Assembly: GCA_016839655.1 (NCBI GenBank)
Contig: JAEOTW010000043.1
Span: 1-6,510 of the forward strand
Source: Promethearchaeota archaeon
Lineage (GTDB): Archaea; Asgardarchaeota; Lokiarchaeia; Sigynarchaeales; SOKP01
Direction of reading: 5' to 3'
DNA: 6,510 nt
The notes beneath the pieces were generated by a model. The model ran no database searches. It was not told the origin of the DNA and was given only the letters and a program-made list of their open reading frames with translations. The translations under genes were made by a program, and so were the position numbers. Of this stretch, positions 1 through 6,508 are shown piece after piece (position 1 is the first letter of the stretch; the number at the start of each line of letters is the position of its first letter).

Positions 1-575
1 CAGAGAAATATGAAAAAGAACTTGGAATTGATGTATCACCTGATATGATTTGCTTCACAAAAGCCATTGGTGGGGGATTCCCATTAGGGGCCATGGTTGT
101 CTCAAATAAATTCAAAAAGAGGTTTGGTCCATCTGAGGATCATACAACCTTTTGTAATGCACCTGTAGGATGTACAGCAGGGCTAGCTTCAATTATGGTA
201 ATAGAACGGGCAAAAGTAGGAGAGAATTGCGAACAGAGAGGTATTCAAATCACTAGGAGGTTAAAAGAACTCCAAGAAAGATTCAATGTTATTGGTGATA
301 TTCGTGGGCCAGGATTATTCATAGGTATTGAGTTAGTGAAAGATCAAACTTCAAGAGAACCTTTTACTGAACTAATGGAAGAAATGCTTCATGAGGGAGT
401 AAGACAAGATATATACTTCGGACCTAGCTTCCCCTATATAAGTGGTACTGGTAAATTATTAAAACGAAATTTAATTAAAATAAAACCTCCACTCCATATT
501 ACTGAAGATGATGCAAATTATATCTGTGATAAATTCGAATCTGTATTAAAGAAATCAATCAGTAAGTTGAAATAA
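1..575 (+). CDS. Class III PLP-dependent aminotransferase, C-terminal part (5' truncated by window edge)
   Basis: The reading frame is open from the left edge (first full codon at 3) to the TAA at 573-575, so the ATG at 45 is internal and not the start. About 190 residues are visible, against roughly 430-450 for a full class III enzyme. The segment PDMICFTKAIGGGFPLGA matches the family's PLP site; its Lys (codon 60-62) should form the Schiff base with pyridoxal phosphate. Next comes DHTTFCNAPVGCTAGLAS, equivalent to the family's TFxxNP segment, whose Thr contacts the cofactor phosphate from the other subunit. Then GDIRGPGLFIGIELVKD and the C-terminal IKPPLHITEDD follow, both standard for the fold. 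These enzymes move amino groups between amino acids or amines and 2-oxo acids in the cytoplasm. The substrate (GABA, ornithine, alanine/glyoxylate or other) cannot be read from this half. The gene ends 5 bp before the convergent M23-like gene. Family assignment is secure; specificity is not. Confidence 0.93.
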   Translation, partial: EKYEKELGIDVSPDMICFTKAIGGGFPLGAMVVSNKFKKRFGPSEDHTTFCNAPVGCTAGLASIMVIERAKVGENCEQRGIQITRRLKELQERFNVIGDIRGPGLFIGIELVKDQTSREPFTELMEEMLHEGVRQDIYFGPSFPYISGTGKLLKRNLIKIKPPLHITEDDANYICDKFESVLKKSISKLK

Positions 576-580
576 CCTAC

Positions 581-1558
581 CTATGACAGTAATCCTTTCT
601 TTGATGGTTCTTCTGAAATAAGTTTTAAATACTGAGTAGATTTTGGTTTGAAAGAGAATTGATTTTTTTTGTATGGAATTATCTTTATCAATGGCAGGAA
701 ATTTGCTAAATAAAGTGATAATCCTCTTATTTCCTTATCATTAATTAAGGACTTCACATTATCAAATTTATAAAAGCCAAAATTTTCATTAATTTCATGT
801 ATACGTCCAATCTTATTGTTCCCTAATAACACTGGATACAATCTATCAGAAGAGTAGTTTTGTGCAAAAATTGCTGTTCCTATTTTATAGTGAGGAATTC
901 CTCCGTCTAAAATACATTCAATATTATTAATTTTCCCTCTAATACCATAGATTGGATAAAAATTATTATAAAATTGTTTTGGTAATTTAGCAAGAATCAT
1001 TTCTGGATAGATAGAATAAATTTCTATTGGTATTTGGTTTATGCTTAATTCTTCTCTGCTCTTTTGTGAGTTTTCCTTTTTTTCAATTGCTAATGAAAAG
1101 CTTTTTCCTCCTCTAGCACGAATAGCATCATTGATGGATCTAAGCTCTAAATGTAAGTGAGGACTTGACCAATAAGCAAAATATCCATTTCGAATAGTCA
1201 TTCCTAGTACATCCCCCACTCCAACTTTTTCTCCTTCATTCACTGCGGGTTTGACATGCATCAGTTTCCATACTGTTTCAGAATTATTAGGATTACTAAT
1301 CAATATTAGATAATCAACATCGACTCCACCTTTAAATCTTGGTTTAGGAGCTGCTAATTTCTTGATTTTCAAAATTCTTCCAGATATTGGACTAAGAACA
1401 TCATAATTCTCTAAAGTAAGAAACTGGTAAATATCAATCGCAAGTCCATGTTGATGTGCATAATAGGGTGATGTTCCAACACTGAAATGACTGTCTTTTG
1501 GTATTGATACTCGAATATCCTCCGTTTTTACTATATCATAAAATTCAGATTTAGACAT
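581..1558 (-). CDS. M23/LytM-type metallopeptidase-like protein with unknown C-terminal domain
   Basis: This 325-residue protein has an N-terminal lysostaphin/LytM (M23) fold at about residues 20-140. Visible marks are AHQHGLAIDIY (H35/H37 and D42, first zinc-site motif), VLSPISGRIL, LMHV (H101, matching the catalytic His of the family's YxHL), VNEGEKVGVGDVLGM, and SPHLHLEL with H134 and zinc ligand H136. H37 to D42 is one residue longer than the usual HxxxD spacing, so the metal site may be altered. M23 enzymes normally cut glycine-containing peptide cross-links in murein, yet there is no signal peptide or membrane segment (the N-terminus MSKSEFYDIVK is polar). A cytoplasmic protease or a non-catalytic biotinyl-like role is possible. 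Residues about 170-310 (e.g. ECILDGGIPHYKIGTAI) look beta-rich and I do not recognise them. The ATG at 1558 is the only plausible start: an in-frame TAA lies upstream at 1577-1579. No clear Shine-Dalgarno precedes it. Domain call is good; activity is uncertain. Confidence 0.82.
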   Translation of the reverse strand: MSKSEFYDIVKTEDIRVSIPKDSHFSVGTSPYYAHQHGLAIDIYQFLTLENYDVLSPISGRILKIKKLAAPKPRFKGGVDVDYLILISNPNNSETVWKLMHVKPAVNEGEKVGVGDVLGMTIRNGYFAYWSSPHLHLELRSINDAIRARGGKSFSLAIEKKENSQKSREELSINQIPIEIYSIYPEMILAKLPKQFYNNFYPIYGIRGKINNIECILDGGIPHYKIGTAIFAQNYSSDRLYPVLLGNNKIGRIHEINENFGFYKFDNVKSLINDKEIRGLSLYLANFLPLIKIIPYKKNQFSFKPKSTQYLKLISEEPSKKGLLS

Positions 1559-1575
1559 TATAGGGCTTAGAATAT

Positions 1576-1596
1576 ATTAACTAATCTCTAGTTAAT
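1576..1596. promoter_or_regulatory. 21-bp inverted repeat upstream of the M23-like gene (candidate operator)
   Basis: ATTAACTA (1576-1583) and TAGTTAAT (1589-1596) are perfect 8-bp inverted arms around a 5-nt spacer (ATCTC). The repeat sits 17 bp upstream of the M23-like start codon, where an archaeal repressor or activator could act. In DNA this AT-rich such an 8-bp palindrome can arise by chance, so a regulatory role is inference. Confidence 0.3.
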
Positions 1597-1631
1597 CAAT
1601 CTGATTTAAAAAAATATCTAATCTATTTTTT

Positions 1632-1656
1632 AAAAGAAAAGAAAAAAGAGTAGAAA
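1632..1656 (-). terminator. Pyrimidine/T-rich transcription terminator after the VOC gene
   Basis: Directly after the VOC stop codon the minus strand reads almost only C and T, with runs of T6, T4 and T4 (1632-1650 is uninterrupted purine on the plus strand). Archaeal RNA polymerase commonly terminates at such U-rich tracts without a hairpin. This would separate VOC transcription from the M23-like gene that follows 98 bp downstream in the same direction. Position and composition are seen; function is inferred. Confidence 0.45.
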
Positions 1657-2079
1657 TTACATGTTTTCACTATAGTTTAACTGCCAACCAATTCCTTCTG
1701 AGTCTTCAAATCGTGTAAAGTAGGCATCCCAAAACGTTTTTTCCAATTCCATGAGTATTGGGTATCCTTTTTCTTTTGCCTTATTATAAATTTTATCTAT
1801 TTGTTCTTTAGTGTCAAGATCTAAAGTAATCTCAACGATCCCAGGAGCTTTTCCCCTTTGCATAGCATTATCTGCTAATTAAATCAAAGCACCACTAATA
1901 TCTAATTTGGCGTGCATTGTTGAGTTTTCATAATCAAAATCATCAGGCATACCAAACTCCTTTCCTACTTCTTTAGAAGATGGTTGATGTTCTATCACTT
2001 TTGTTTCGAATAATTCTTTATAAATTTCAATTGCTTTCTTGCCATTCTTTACTAATAGATAAGGGATTGCTTTTACCAT
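1657..2079 (-). pseudogene. VOC/PhnB-like glyoxalase-fold gene split by one in-frame TAA
   Basis: Two pieces in the same frame (66 residues at 2079-1879 and 68 residues at 1863-1657) together make one PhnB-like VOC protein of about 140 codons, the usual length for the family. The first piece starts MVKAIPYLLVKNGKKAIEIY and carries STMHAKLDISGALI, matching the PhnB pattern MHAxLxIxxxxLMLSD, whose His (H56) is a usual metal ligand. After TAA (1881-1879) the frame goes on LADNAMQRGKAPG, EITLDLDTKEQIDKIY and FEDSEGIGWQLNY, the typical second module. The break is one nonsense codon with no frameshift, and it falls between the two modules. An in-frame ATG lies five codons later (1863-1861), so two half-proteins are conceivable, but it has no visible ribosome binding site. 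VOC proteins include glyoxalases, dioxygenases and antibiotic-binding proteins; the substrate cannot be told. A recent pseudogene, a base-call error or a genuinely split gene all fit. Family call is strong, status open. Confidence 0.75.
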
Positions 2080-2083
2080 TTAT

Positions 2084-2093
2084 TCACCACCTT
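2084..2093 (-). promoter_or_regulatory. Ribosome binding site of the VOC gene
   Basis: The minus strand reads AAGGTGGTGA and then ATAA before the ATG at 2079. This resembles the AGGAGGTGAT Shine-Dalgarno consensus at suitable spacing and fixes the start of the first VOC piece. It is the only convincing Shine-Dalgarno among the three complete gene starts in the window. Confidence 0.6.
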
Positions 2094-2151
2094 ATATTTT
2101 TAATTGGAATTTTTCAAAATGCTAATTCTTAAAAACATTTAACATTATTAT

Positions 2152-2170
2152 CAAAATACAAATTATTTTG
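2152..2170. promoter_or_regulatory. 19-bp inverted repeat in the divergent VOC/kinase intergenic region (candidate operator)
   Basis: CAAAATA (2152-2158) and TATTTTG (2164-2170) form perfect 7-bp inverted arms around a 5-nt spacer, 37 bp before the kinase start. It lies just upstream of the kinase's candidate TATA element, so it could bind a regulator acting on the kinase or on both divergent genes. AT-rich background makes chance occurrence quite possible. Confidence 0.27.
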
Positions 2171-2171
2171 C

Positions 2172-2180
2172 TATTTATTG
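2172..2180 (+). promoter_or_regulatory. Candidate archaeal TATA box for the PAS kinase gene
   Basis: TATTTATTG is centred about 32 bp before the kinase ATG at 2208. An archaeal TATA box acts roughly 25 bp before the transcription start, so the transcript would begin at about 2200 and be nearly leaderless. That fits the poor Shine-Dalgarno here: only AGGT at 2188-2191, 16 nt from the ATG. The whole spacer is AT-rich, so this is tentative. Confidence 0.25.
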
Positions 2181-2207
2181 AATACTTAGGTATAAAGATG
2201 ATAAATT

Positions 2208-5200
2208 ATGGCCAGTTCTGCATTAAGTGTGTTTTCTTCATCTGAAAGAAAACATTTAAAGACTTTATTGAAAAAACCAGATAAGGATTTTCAAGAGATT
2301 ATTTTATTATTGGAAAAAAAGGTTCAGGAAAACAATAAGCAAGTATTAGAATTAGATGAAAAATATCACTCATTAGTTGATGGTTTAACATATGTTGGAA
2401 TCGGTATAGATATTGTCAGCAATGATTATAGAGTATTATTTCAGAATGAAGTCTTAAAAGGGAGATTCGGAGATTGTCGTGGGAAAAATTGTTATAGGAG
2501 TTACATGGGTCGTGAAAAAGAATGTGAATTTTGCCCAATGGAACAAGCTCTAAAATACAATAGAGTTGAACGTGCTGAATTGGATGCGACAGATGGGAGA
2601 TCTTATGAAATAATCGCTGCTCCATATCCTAATCAGGATGGCGTAATTGATAAAGTTGCTGAAGTGGTGATTGATATTACAGAACGAAAAGTAGTTGAAC
2701 AGAAATTAAGAGAATCTGAAGAAAAATATAGGATACTTACAGAACAATCATTAATGGGCATATTTATTATCCAAGAAGGCAGGTTTAAATATATTAACCA
2801 AGCTGTTTCGGATATAAATGGGTATTCTGTTGAGGAAATGTTAAACTGGAAAGGAACTGATATAGCCAAGACAATTTATAGTGAAGATTTAGAAAACATA
2901 ATGAATCGTTTGAAAAGAAGCGAACAAGGTGATTTAGATGACCTCTCTAGTTCTATTTTTAGAATCATTACTAAAAGCGAAAAATTGAAATGGGTTGAAG
3001 AATATAATAAAAGAATTGAATTTCAAGGAGTTCCAGCAAGTTTGGTTACTCTAATTGATATAACCAGTAGAATTGAGTCAAAGCAAAAATTAAGAGAATC
3101 AGAAGAAAGATATCGAGGTTTGATAAATAATATCTCAGATATTATTTATGAATTAGATATCAACGGAAAATGTACTTATGTGAGTAATCAATTATTTGAA
3201 ATATCAGGATTTCATCCTGAGGAGATGGTTGGGCAAAATGTATTTGAGTATCTCCATCCCGATGATTTTTTGAATATTACCGAAAAAGTGAAAGATGTTT
3301 TCAACAACGGGATAAAGAAAACTGTTGACTTCAGGCTACAGCACAAAAAAGGTTATTATGTTCTATTATCCTCGAGGTTTAATATGATTAAAATAAATGG
3401 GGATTTAAGACTGATTGGTGTTTTAAGAGATAATACTGAAAAAAAACAAGCTGAGTTAAAACTAAGAAAATCTGAAGAGGAATTTAGGAACTTGAGCAAT
3501 GAATTAGAAACAATATTGAATATTATTCCAGGGATGCTGTTTTGTAAGGATAGAAATGATGTAGTAACTCGTGTAAACCAGAATTTTGCTGACTCTCTTC
3601 ATCTGAAAAAGGAAGAAATTATAGGAAAAACTTCACATGATTTATTTCCTAAGGATCAAGCAGAAAAATTTCTAAGAGATGATTTAGAGATTTATAATAG
3701 TGGATTGTCTAAGTTAAACATCGAAGAATCTGCTGATTTTCCTGATGGAAATATCTGGGCTCTTACTAATAAAATTCCATATTATAATGAGAGAGGAGAA
3801 ACTATTGGTATTATTGGACTGGCTATTGACATAACCGAGCGAAAACAGATTGAAGAAAAACTTAAGGAAACAGAGAATCGGTTAAGATCTTTAATTGAAC
3901 AGACCACGGATGCAGTTTTTTGTTATGAATTTATGCCACCAATACCAATAGATTTACCAATTGAAGAACAAGTTAAACTCATGTATGATTGTATACTGGT
4001 AGATTGCAACCTTGTCTGTGCTCGTTCCTATGGTGCTGATCAAGTAGAAGATGTCATAGGTCGTAAATTAATTGATCTCTTCGGAACTACTCCAAGCAGT
4101 CTAGATAAACTATTTAGGGATATGATTGAAGGTGGATATCGTATCATTGATGGTGTAGGTGTTGAAAGGATTCCTGGTACTGAAGATCGCTATTTTCTTA
4201 ATAATGGTTATGGTATAATAGAAAGTGGTAATATCTTGCGTATTTGGGGAACATTCAGAGATATTACTGATCGTATAAAAGCTGAAAAGAAGTTAAGAGA
4301 AACAGAGAGATATCTATCAAATATTTTTTCAAGTATTCAAGATGGCATATGTATTCTCGATAAAGAGTTTAACGTAATGAGCACTAATCCTAAAATCGAA
4401 GAATGGTATCCTCATTCTAAACCGATTTTAGGGAAAAAATGTTTTCAAGTATTCCGTAATAGAATTGATCGTTGCGAAGATTGCGCATGCCATGATATCT
4501 TGGAAACTGGTAATCATTTTTGTGAAAGTGAATTACAAAAAGAGATTAATGGTAAAATTGATCAAATCTTCAATGTATATACTTTTCCCTTATATGATCA
4601 AGAAACGGGTGATGTTACTGGGATTATTAAATATATACGTGATATTACAGTGCAAAAGAAAGCAGAACAAAAATTAAGAGAATCAGAAGAAAAGTATCGA
4701 ATCTTATTTGAAAAATCCACGAATGCAATTGTATTATTAGATTTTACTGGAAAAATTATAGATTGCAATTTAGCCACCGAGAAAACTTTTGGATATTCTA
4801 TAAAAGATTTAAAAGGTCGAAACTACATAAAATTACCTTTTTATTCTGAAATTATGATCAACAAGTTAAAGGAGAGATTTCAAGCAATAACAAAAGGATT
4901 TGAAGTAGAACCACAAGAATTGGAAGTAAAAAAAAAAGATGGGAATATTGTAAAAATTAAAACTGAAATTTCGTATTTTAAAATAGCAGAACAAAATTTC
5001 TTTCAAGCTATAATTCAAGATATAACAGAACAGAAAGAAGCTGAACAAAAATTAAAAGAATCTGAAGAAAAATTCAGAAATATTTCCGAACAATCATTAA
5101 TAGGAATTGGGATTGTTCAAGACAATGTAGTAAAATATGTTAATAAAAAGTTTGCTGATATTTTTGGATATACCATAGAGGATATGCTAAATTGGTCACC

Positions 5201-6143
5201 TGAAGAATTTATGAAAACTGTTCACCCAGACGATAGGGTGTTTGTTTTCAACCAAGTAAAGAAAAAACAAGCAGGTTCAGAAGATTATTTAGAAAACTAT
5301 CAATTTCGAGGCGTCACAAAATCAAGCGAAATTATCTGGATTGAGAATTATACTAAAACAATACTGTATGAAGGAAAAACCGCTGATTTTGTCGCTTTTA
5401 TTGATATTACTGAACAAATAAATGCGCAACAAGAATTAGTTAAATTGAATGTTTTAAAATCTGAATTACTTAGGAGAACATCACATGAGTTAAAAACACC
5501 CCTAGTTTCCATCAAAGGGTTTACTGAACTCTTATTAGAAGTACATAGAGATAAACAAGAAGCGGTAGTTATATCAACACTAAACGAAATTATGCAAGGT
5601 TGTTTACGTCTAGAAAATCTTATTGGTGATATTTTGAAAACTTCTGAATTAGAATCTGGTTCAGTACAATTAAAAAAATCGGAAGAAGATCTCTCATTTT
5701 TGGTTAGAGTGTGTGTAAATGAGATTAAAGGATTTTCAAAATTGAGAAATCATACGATAAATCTAGAATTACAAGATAATCTGCTAACTTTTTTTGAAAA
5801 GGAACAAATTCATCAAGTAATTAGTAATCTTTTAAATAATGCAGTTAAATATACTCCTCCAGGTGGTTTAATAGAGATTAATTCTGAAATTAAAGATGAC
5901 CTCATAATTCTCTCAATAATTGACAACGGAATTGGGTTTACGAAAGAGGAAAAGACCAGAATATTTAATCAATTCGGGAAAATTGAGAGATATGGTCAAG
6001 GATTAGATATTATTGCGGAGGGTTCGGGTTTTGGATTATTTATTTCTAAAAAAATTATCGAATTACATGGCGGAGATATTTGGGTTGAATCTGAAGGAAG
6101 AAATAAAGGTTCTACATTTAAAATCTCATTACCATTAATTTAA
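2208..6143 (+). CDS. Soluble multi-PAS sensor histidine kinase (eight PAS domains, HisKA, HATPase_c)
   Basis: This 1311-residue cytoplasmic kinase has no membrane segment, signal peptide or receiver domain. After a helical N-terminus (1-50), eight PAS domains end in DIT-type motifs with D at 156, 284, 408 (DNT), 541, 685, 812, 938 and 1066. They are joined by helical linkers of the EQKLRESEEKYR type. PAS1 and PAS6 share a C-x10-C-x2-C motif (C95/C106/C109 and C745/C756/C759). PAS2 and PAS8 are close paralogues. PAS5 is a longer variant with MPPIPIDLPIEEQ and RIWGTFRDIT. The kinase core is complete: H-box SHELKTPL with phosphoacceptor H1093, N-box NLLNNAVKYT (N1211), G1 box DNGIGF (1239-1244), F-box IFNQFGK, and G2 box GSGFGL (1272-1277). 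It should autophosphorylate from ATP and pass phosphate to an aspartate on a separate response regulator, but none is encoded nearby. Ligands of the PAS domains are unknown; the Cys motifs suggest metal or redox sensing (inference). The ATG at 2208 is chosen because the ATG at 2198 is out of frame and soon stops. Confidence 0.96.
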   Translation: MASSALSVFSSSERKHLKTLLKKPDKDFQEIILLLEKKVQENNKQVLELDEKYHSLVDGLTYVGIGIDIVSNDYRVLFQNEVLKGRFGDCRGKNCYRSYMGREKECEFCPMEQALKYNRVERAELDATDGRSYEIIAAPYPNQDGVIDKVAEVVIDITERKVVEQKLRESEEKYRILTEQSLMGIFIIQEGRFKYINQAVSDINGYSVEEMLNWKGTDIAKTIYSEDLENIMNRLKRSEQGDLDDLSSSIFRIITKSEKLKWVEEYNKRIEFQGVPASLVTLIDITSRIESKQKLRESEERYRGLINNISDIIYELDINGKCTYVSNQLFEISGFHPEEMVGQNVFEYLHPDDFLNITEKVKDVFNNGIKKTVDFRLQHKKGYYVLLSSRFNMIKINGDLRLIGVLRDNTEKKQAELKLRKSEEEFRNLSNELETILNIIPGMLFCKDRNDVVTRVNQNFADSLHLKKEEIIGKTSHDLFPKDQAEKFLRDDLEIYNSGLSKLNIEESADFPDGNIWALTNKIPYYNERGETIGIIGLAIDITERKQIEEKLKETENRLRSLIEQTTDAVFCYEFMPPIPIDLPIEEQVKLMYDCILVDCNLVCARSYGADQVEDVIGRKLIDLFGTTPSSLDKLFRDMIEGGYRIIDGVGVERIPGTEDRYFLNNGYGIIESGNILRIWGTFRDITDRIKAEKKLRETERYLSNIFSSIQDGICILDKEFNVMSTNPKIEEWYPHSKPILGKKCFQVFRNRIDRCEDCACHDILETGNHFCESELQKEINGKIDQIFNVYTFPLYDQETGDVTGIIKYIRDITVQKKAEQKLRESEEKYRILFEKSTNAIVLLDFTGKIIDCNLATEKTFGYSIKDLKGRNYIKLPFYSEIMINKLKERFQAITKGFEVEPQELEVKKKDGNIVKIKTEISYFKIAEQNFFQAIIQDITEQKEAEQKLKESEEKFRNISEQSLIGIGIVQDNVVKYVNKKFADIFGYTIEDMLNWSPEEFMKTVHPDDRVFVFNQVKKKQAGSEDYLENYQFRGVTKSSEIIWIENYTKTILYEGKTADFVAFIDITEQINAQQELVKLNVLKSELLRRTSHELKTPLVSIKGFTELLLEVHRDKQEAVVISTLNEIMQGCLRLENLIGDILKTSELESGSVQLKKSEEDLSFLVRVCVNEIKGFSKLRNHTINLELQDNLLTFFEKEQIHQVISNLLNNAVKYTPPGGLIEINSEIKDDLIILSIIDNGIGFTKEEKTRIFNQFGKIERYGQGLDIIAEGSGFGLFISKKIIELHGGDIWVESEGRNKGSTFKISLPLI

Positions 6144-6193
6144 ATAAAATATCTCTAAGAACTTCTTTCATTCCTTAAATTGTTTTTGAAATA

Positions 6194-6508
6194 TTACCTT
6201 TTTTTTAAGGAACGAAATATATAAACAACAGAAAGATGGAATACAAGTAAAATTGGAATAGATATCATAATTGGAATATAATTTTCTCCATCTTGATTAA
6301 GTATCAGTACTCCAGGGATTGAAATTAACAAGGGTATTAATTCGCTTATAACTCCCATAATTACGGTTCTCTTTATTGACACCTTATCCATAAGATATCT
6401 TATCAAGTAATAGATTGCGATAAACCTAAAAAAATAATATGGAACATACTCCAACACTGTAAACCATCTTAAAATTGATAGATCCCAATATTCCCAAAGA
6501 ATTGCCAT
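6194..6508 (-). CDS. Small integral membrane protein of unknown function (possibly 5' truncated)
   Basis: The 104 visible residues hold about three hydrophobic, membrane-spanning stretches: roughly 19-40 (aromatic-rich, VPYYFFRFIAIYYLIRYL), 48-70 (GVISELIPLLISIPGVLIL) and 77-98 (IPIMISIPILLVFHLSVVY). The protein ends in a basic FRSLKKR tail, which suggests a cytoplasmic C-terminus. I do not recognise a family and see no catalytic motif. The ATG at 6508 lies two bases from the window edge and the frame stays open, so the true start may lie outside. The opening WEYWDLSILRWF reads more like a loop before a helix than a native N-terminus. Its stop codon faces that of the kinase across 50 bp, so the two are transcribed towards each other. 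Coding status rests on the clean hydrophobic pattern and charged ends; it is moderately supported. Confidence 0.6.
   Translation of the reverse strand: MAILWEYWDLSILRWFTVLEYVPYYFFRFIAIYYLIRYLMDKVSIKRTVIMGVISELIPLLISIPGVLILNQDGENYIPIMISIPILLVFHLSVVYIFRSLKKR
6197..6210 (+). terminator. Candidate T-tract terminator downstream of the kinase
   Basis: CC, eight Ts, then AAGG lies 54 bp past the kinase stop and can form only a 4-bp stem. The T8 run would suit archaeal U-tract termination of the kinase transcript; TTTTT at 6183-6187 is a second candidate. It overlaps the last codons of the convergent membrane-protein gene, where the same bases encode lysines, so this is weak. Confidence 0.25.

Noticed and set aside
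45..575. ATG at 45 as the start of the aminotransferase
   Set aside because: The frame stays open to the window edge and the upstream residues (KELGIDVSPD) fit the family, so this Met is internal.
1879..1881. Stop-codon readthrough or recoding in the VOC gene
   Set aside because: The codon is TAA, not TAG or TGA, and there is no obvious downstream recoding structure. Mutation, sequencing error or a true split is more likely.
581..2079. M23-like and VOC genes as one operon or a defence/toxin module
   Set aside because: Same strand, but they are separated by 98 bp with a terminator-like pyrimidine tract and a separate candidate regulatory site, and no functional link is known to me.
2416..2625. 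69-codon open frame on the minus strand inside the kinase gene
   Set aside because: It lies wholly inside PAS1 coding DNA, has no domain, and is an antisense shadow of the strongly supported kinase frame.
2633..2869. 78-codon open frame on the minus strand inside the kinase gene
   Set aside because: Antisense to the PAS1/PAS2 coding region; its hydrophobic, Ser-rich composition is what the reverse of Glu/Lys/Ile codons gives.
4465..4677. 70-codon open frame on the plus strand in another frame
   Set aside because: Overlaps PAS6 of the kinase in a shifted frame and shows no recognisable protein.
4866..5048. 60-codon Phe/Leu/Tyr-rich open frame on the minus strand
   Set aside because: It looks like a membrane peptide only because it is the reverse complement of Lys/Glu-rich PAS7 coding DNA.
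2697..5084. Repeated 42-bp segments resembling a direct-repeat array
   Set aside because: They are the coding sequences of the EQKLRESEEKYR-type linkers between PAS domains, spaced by whole domains and in frame, not a CRISPR or mobile repeat.
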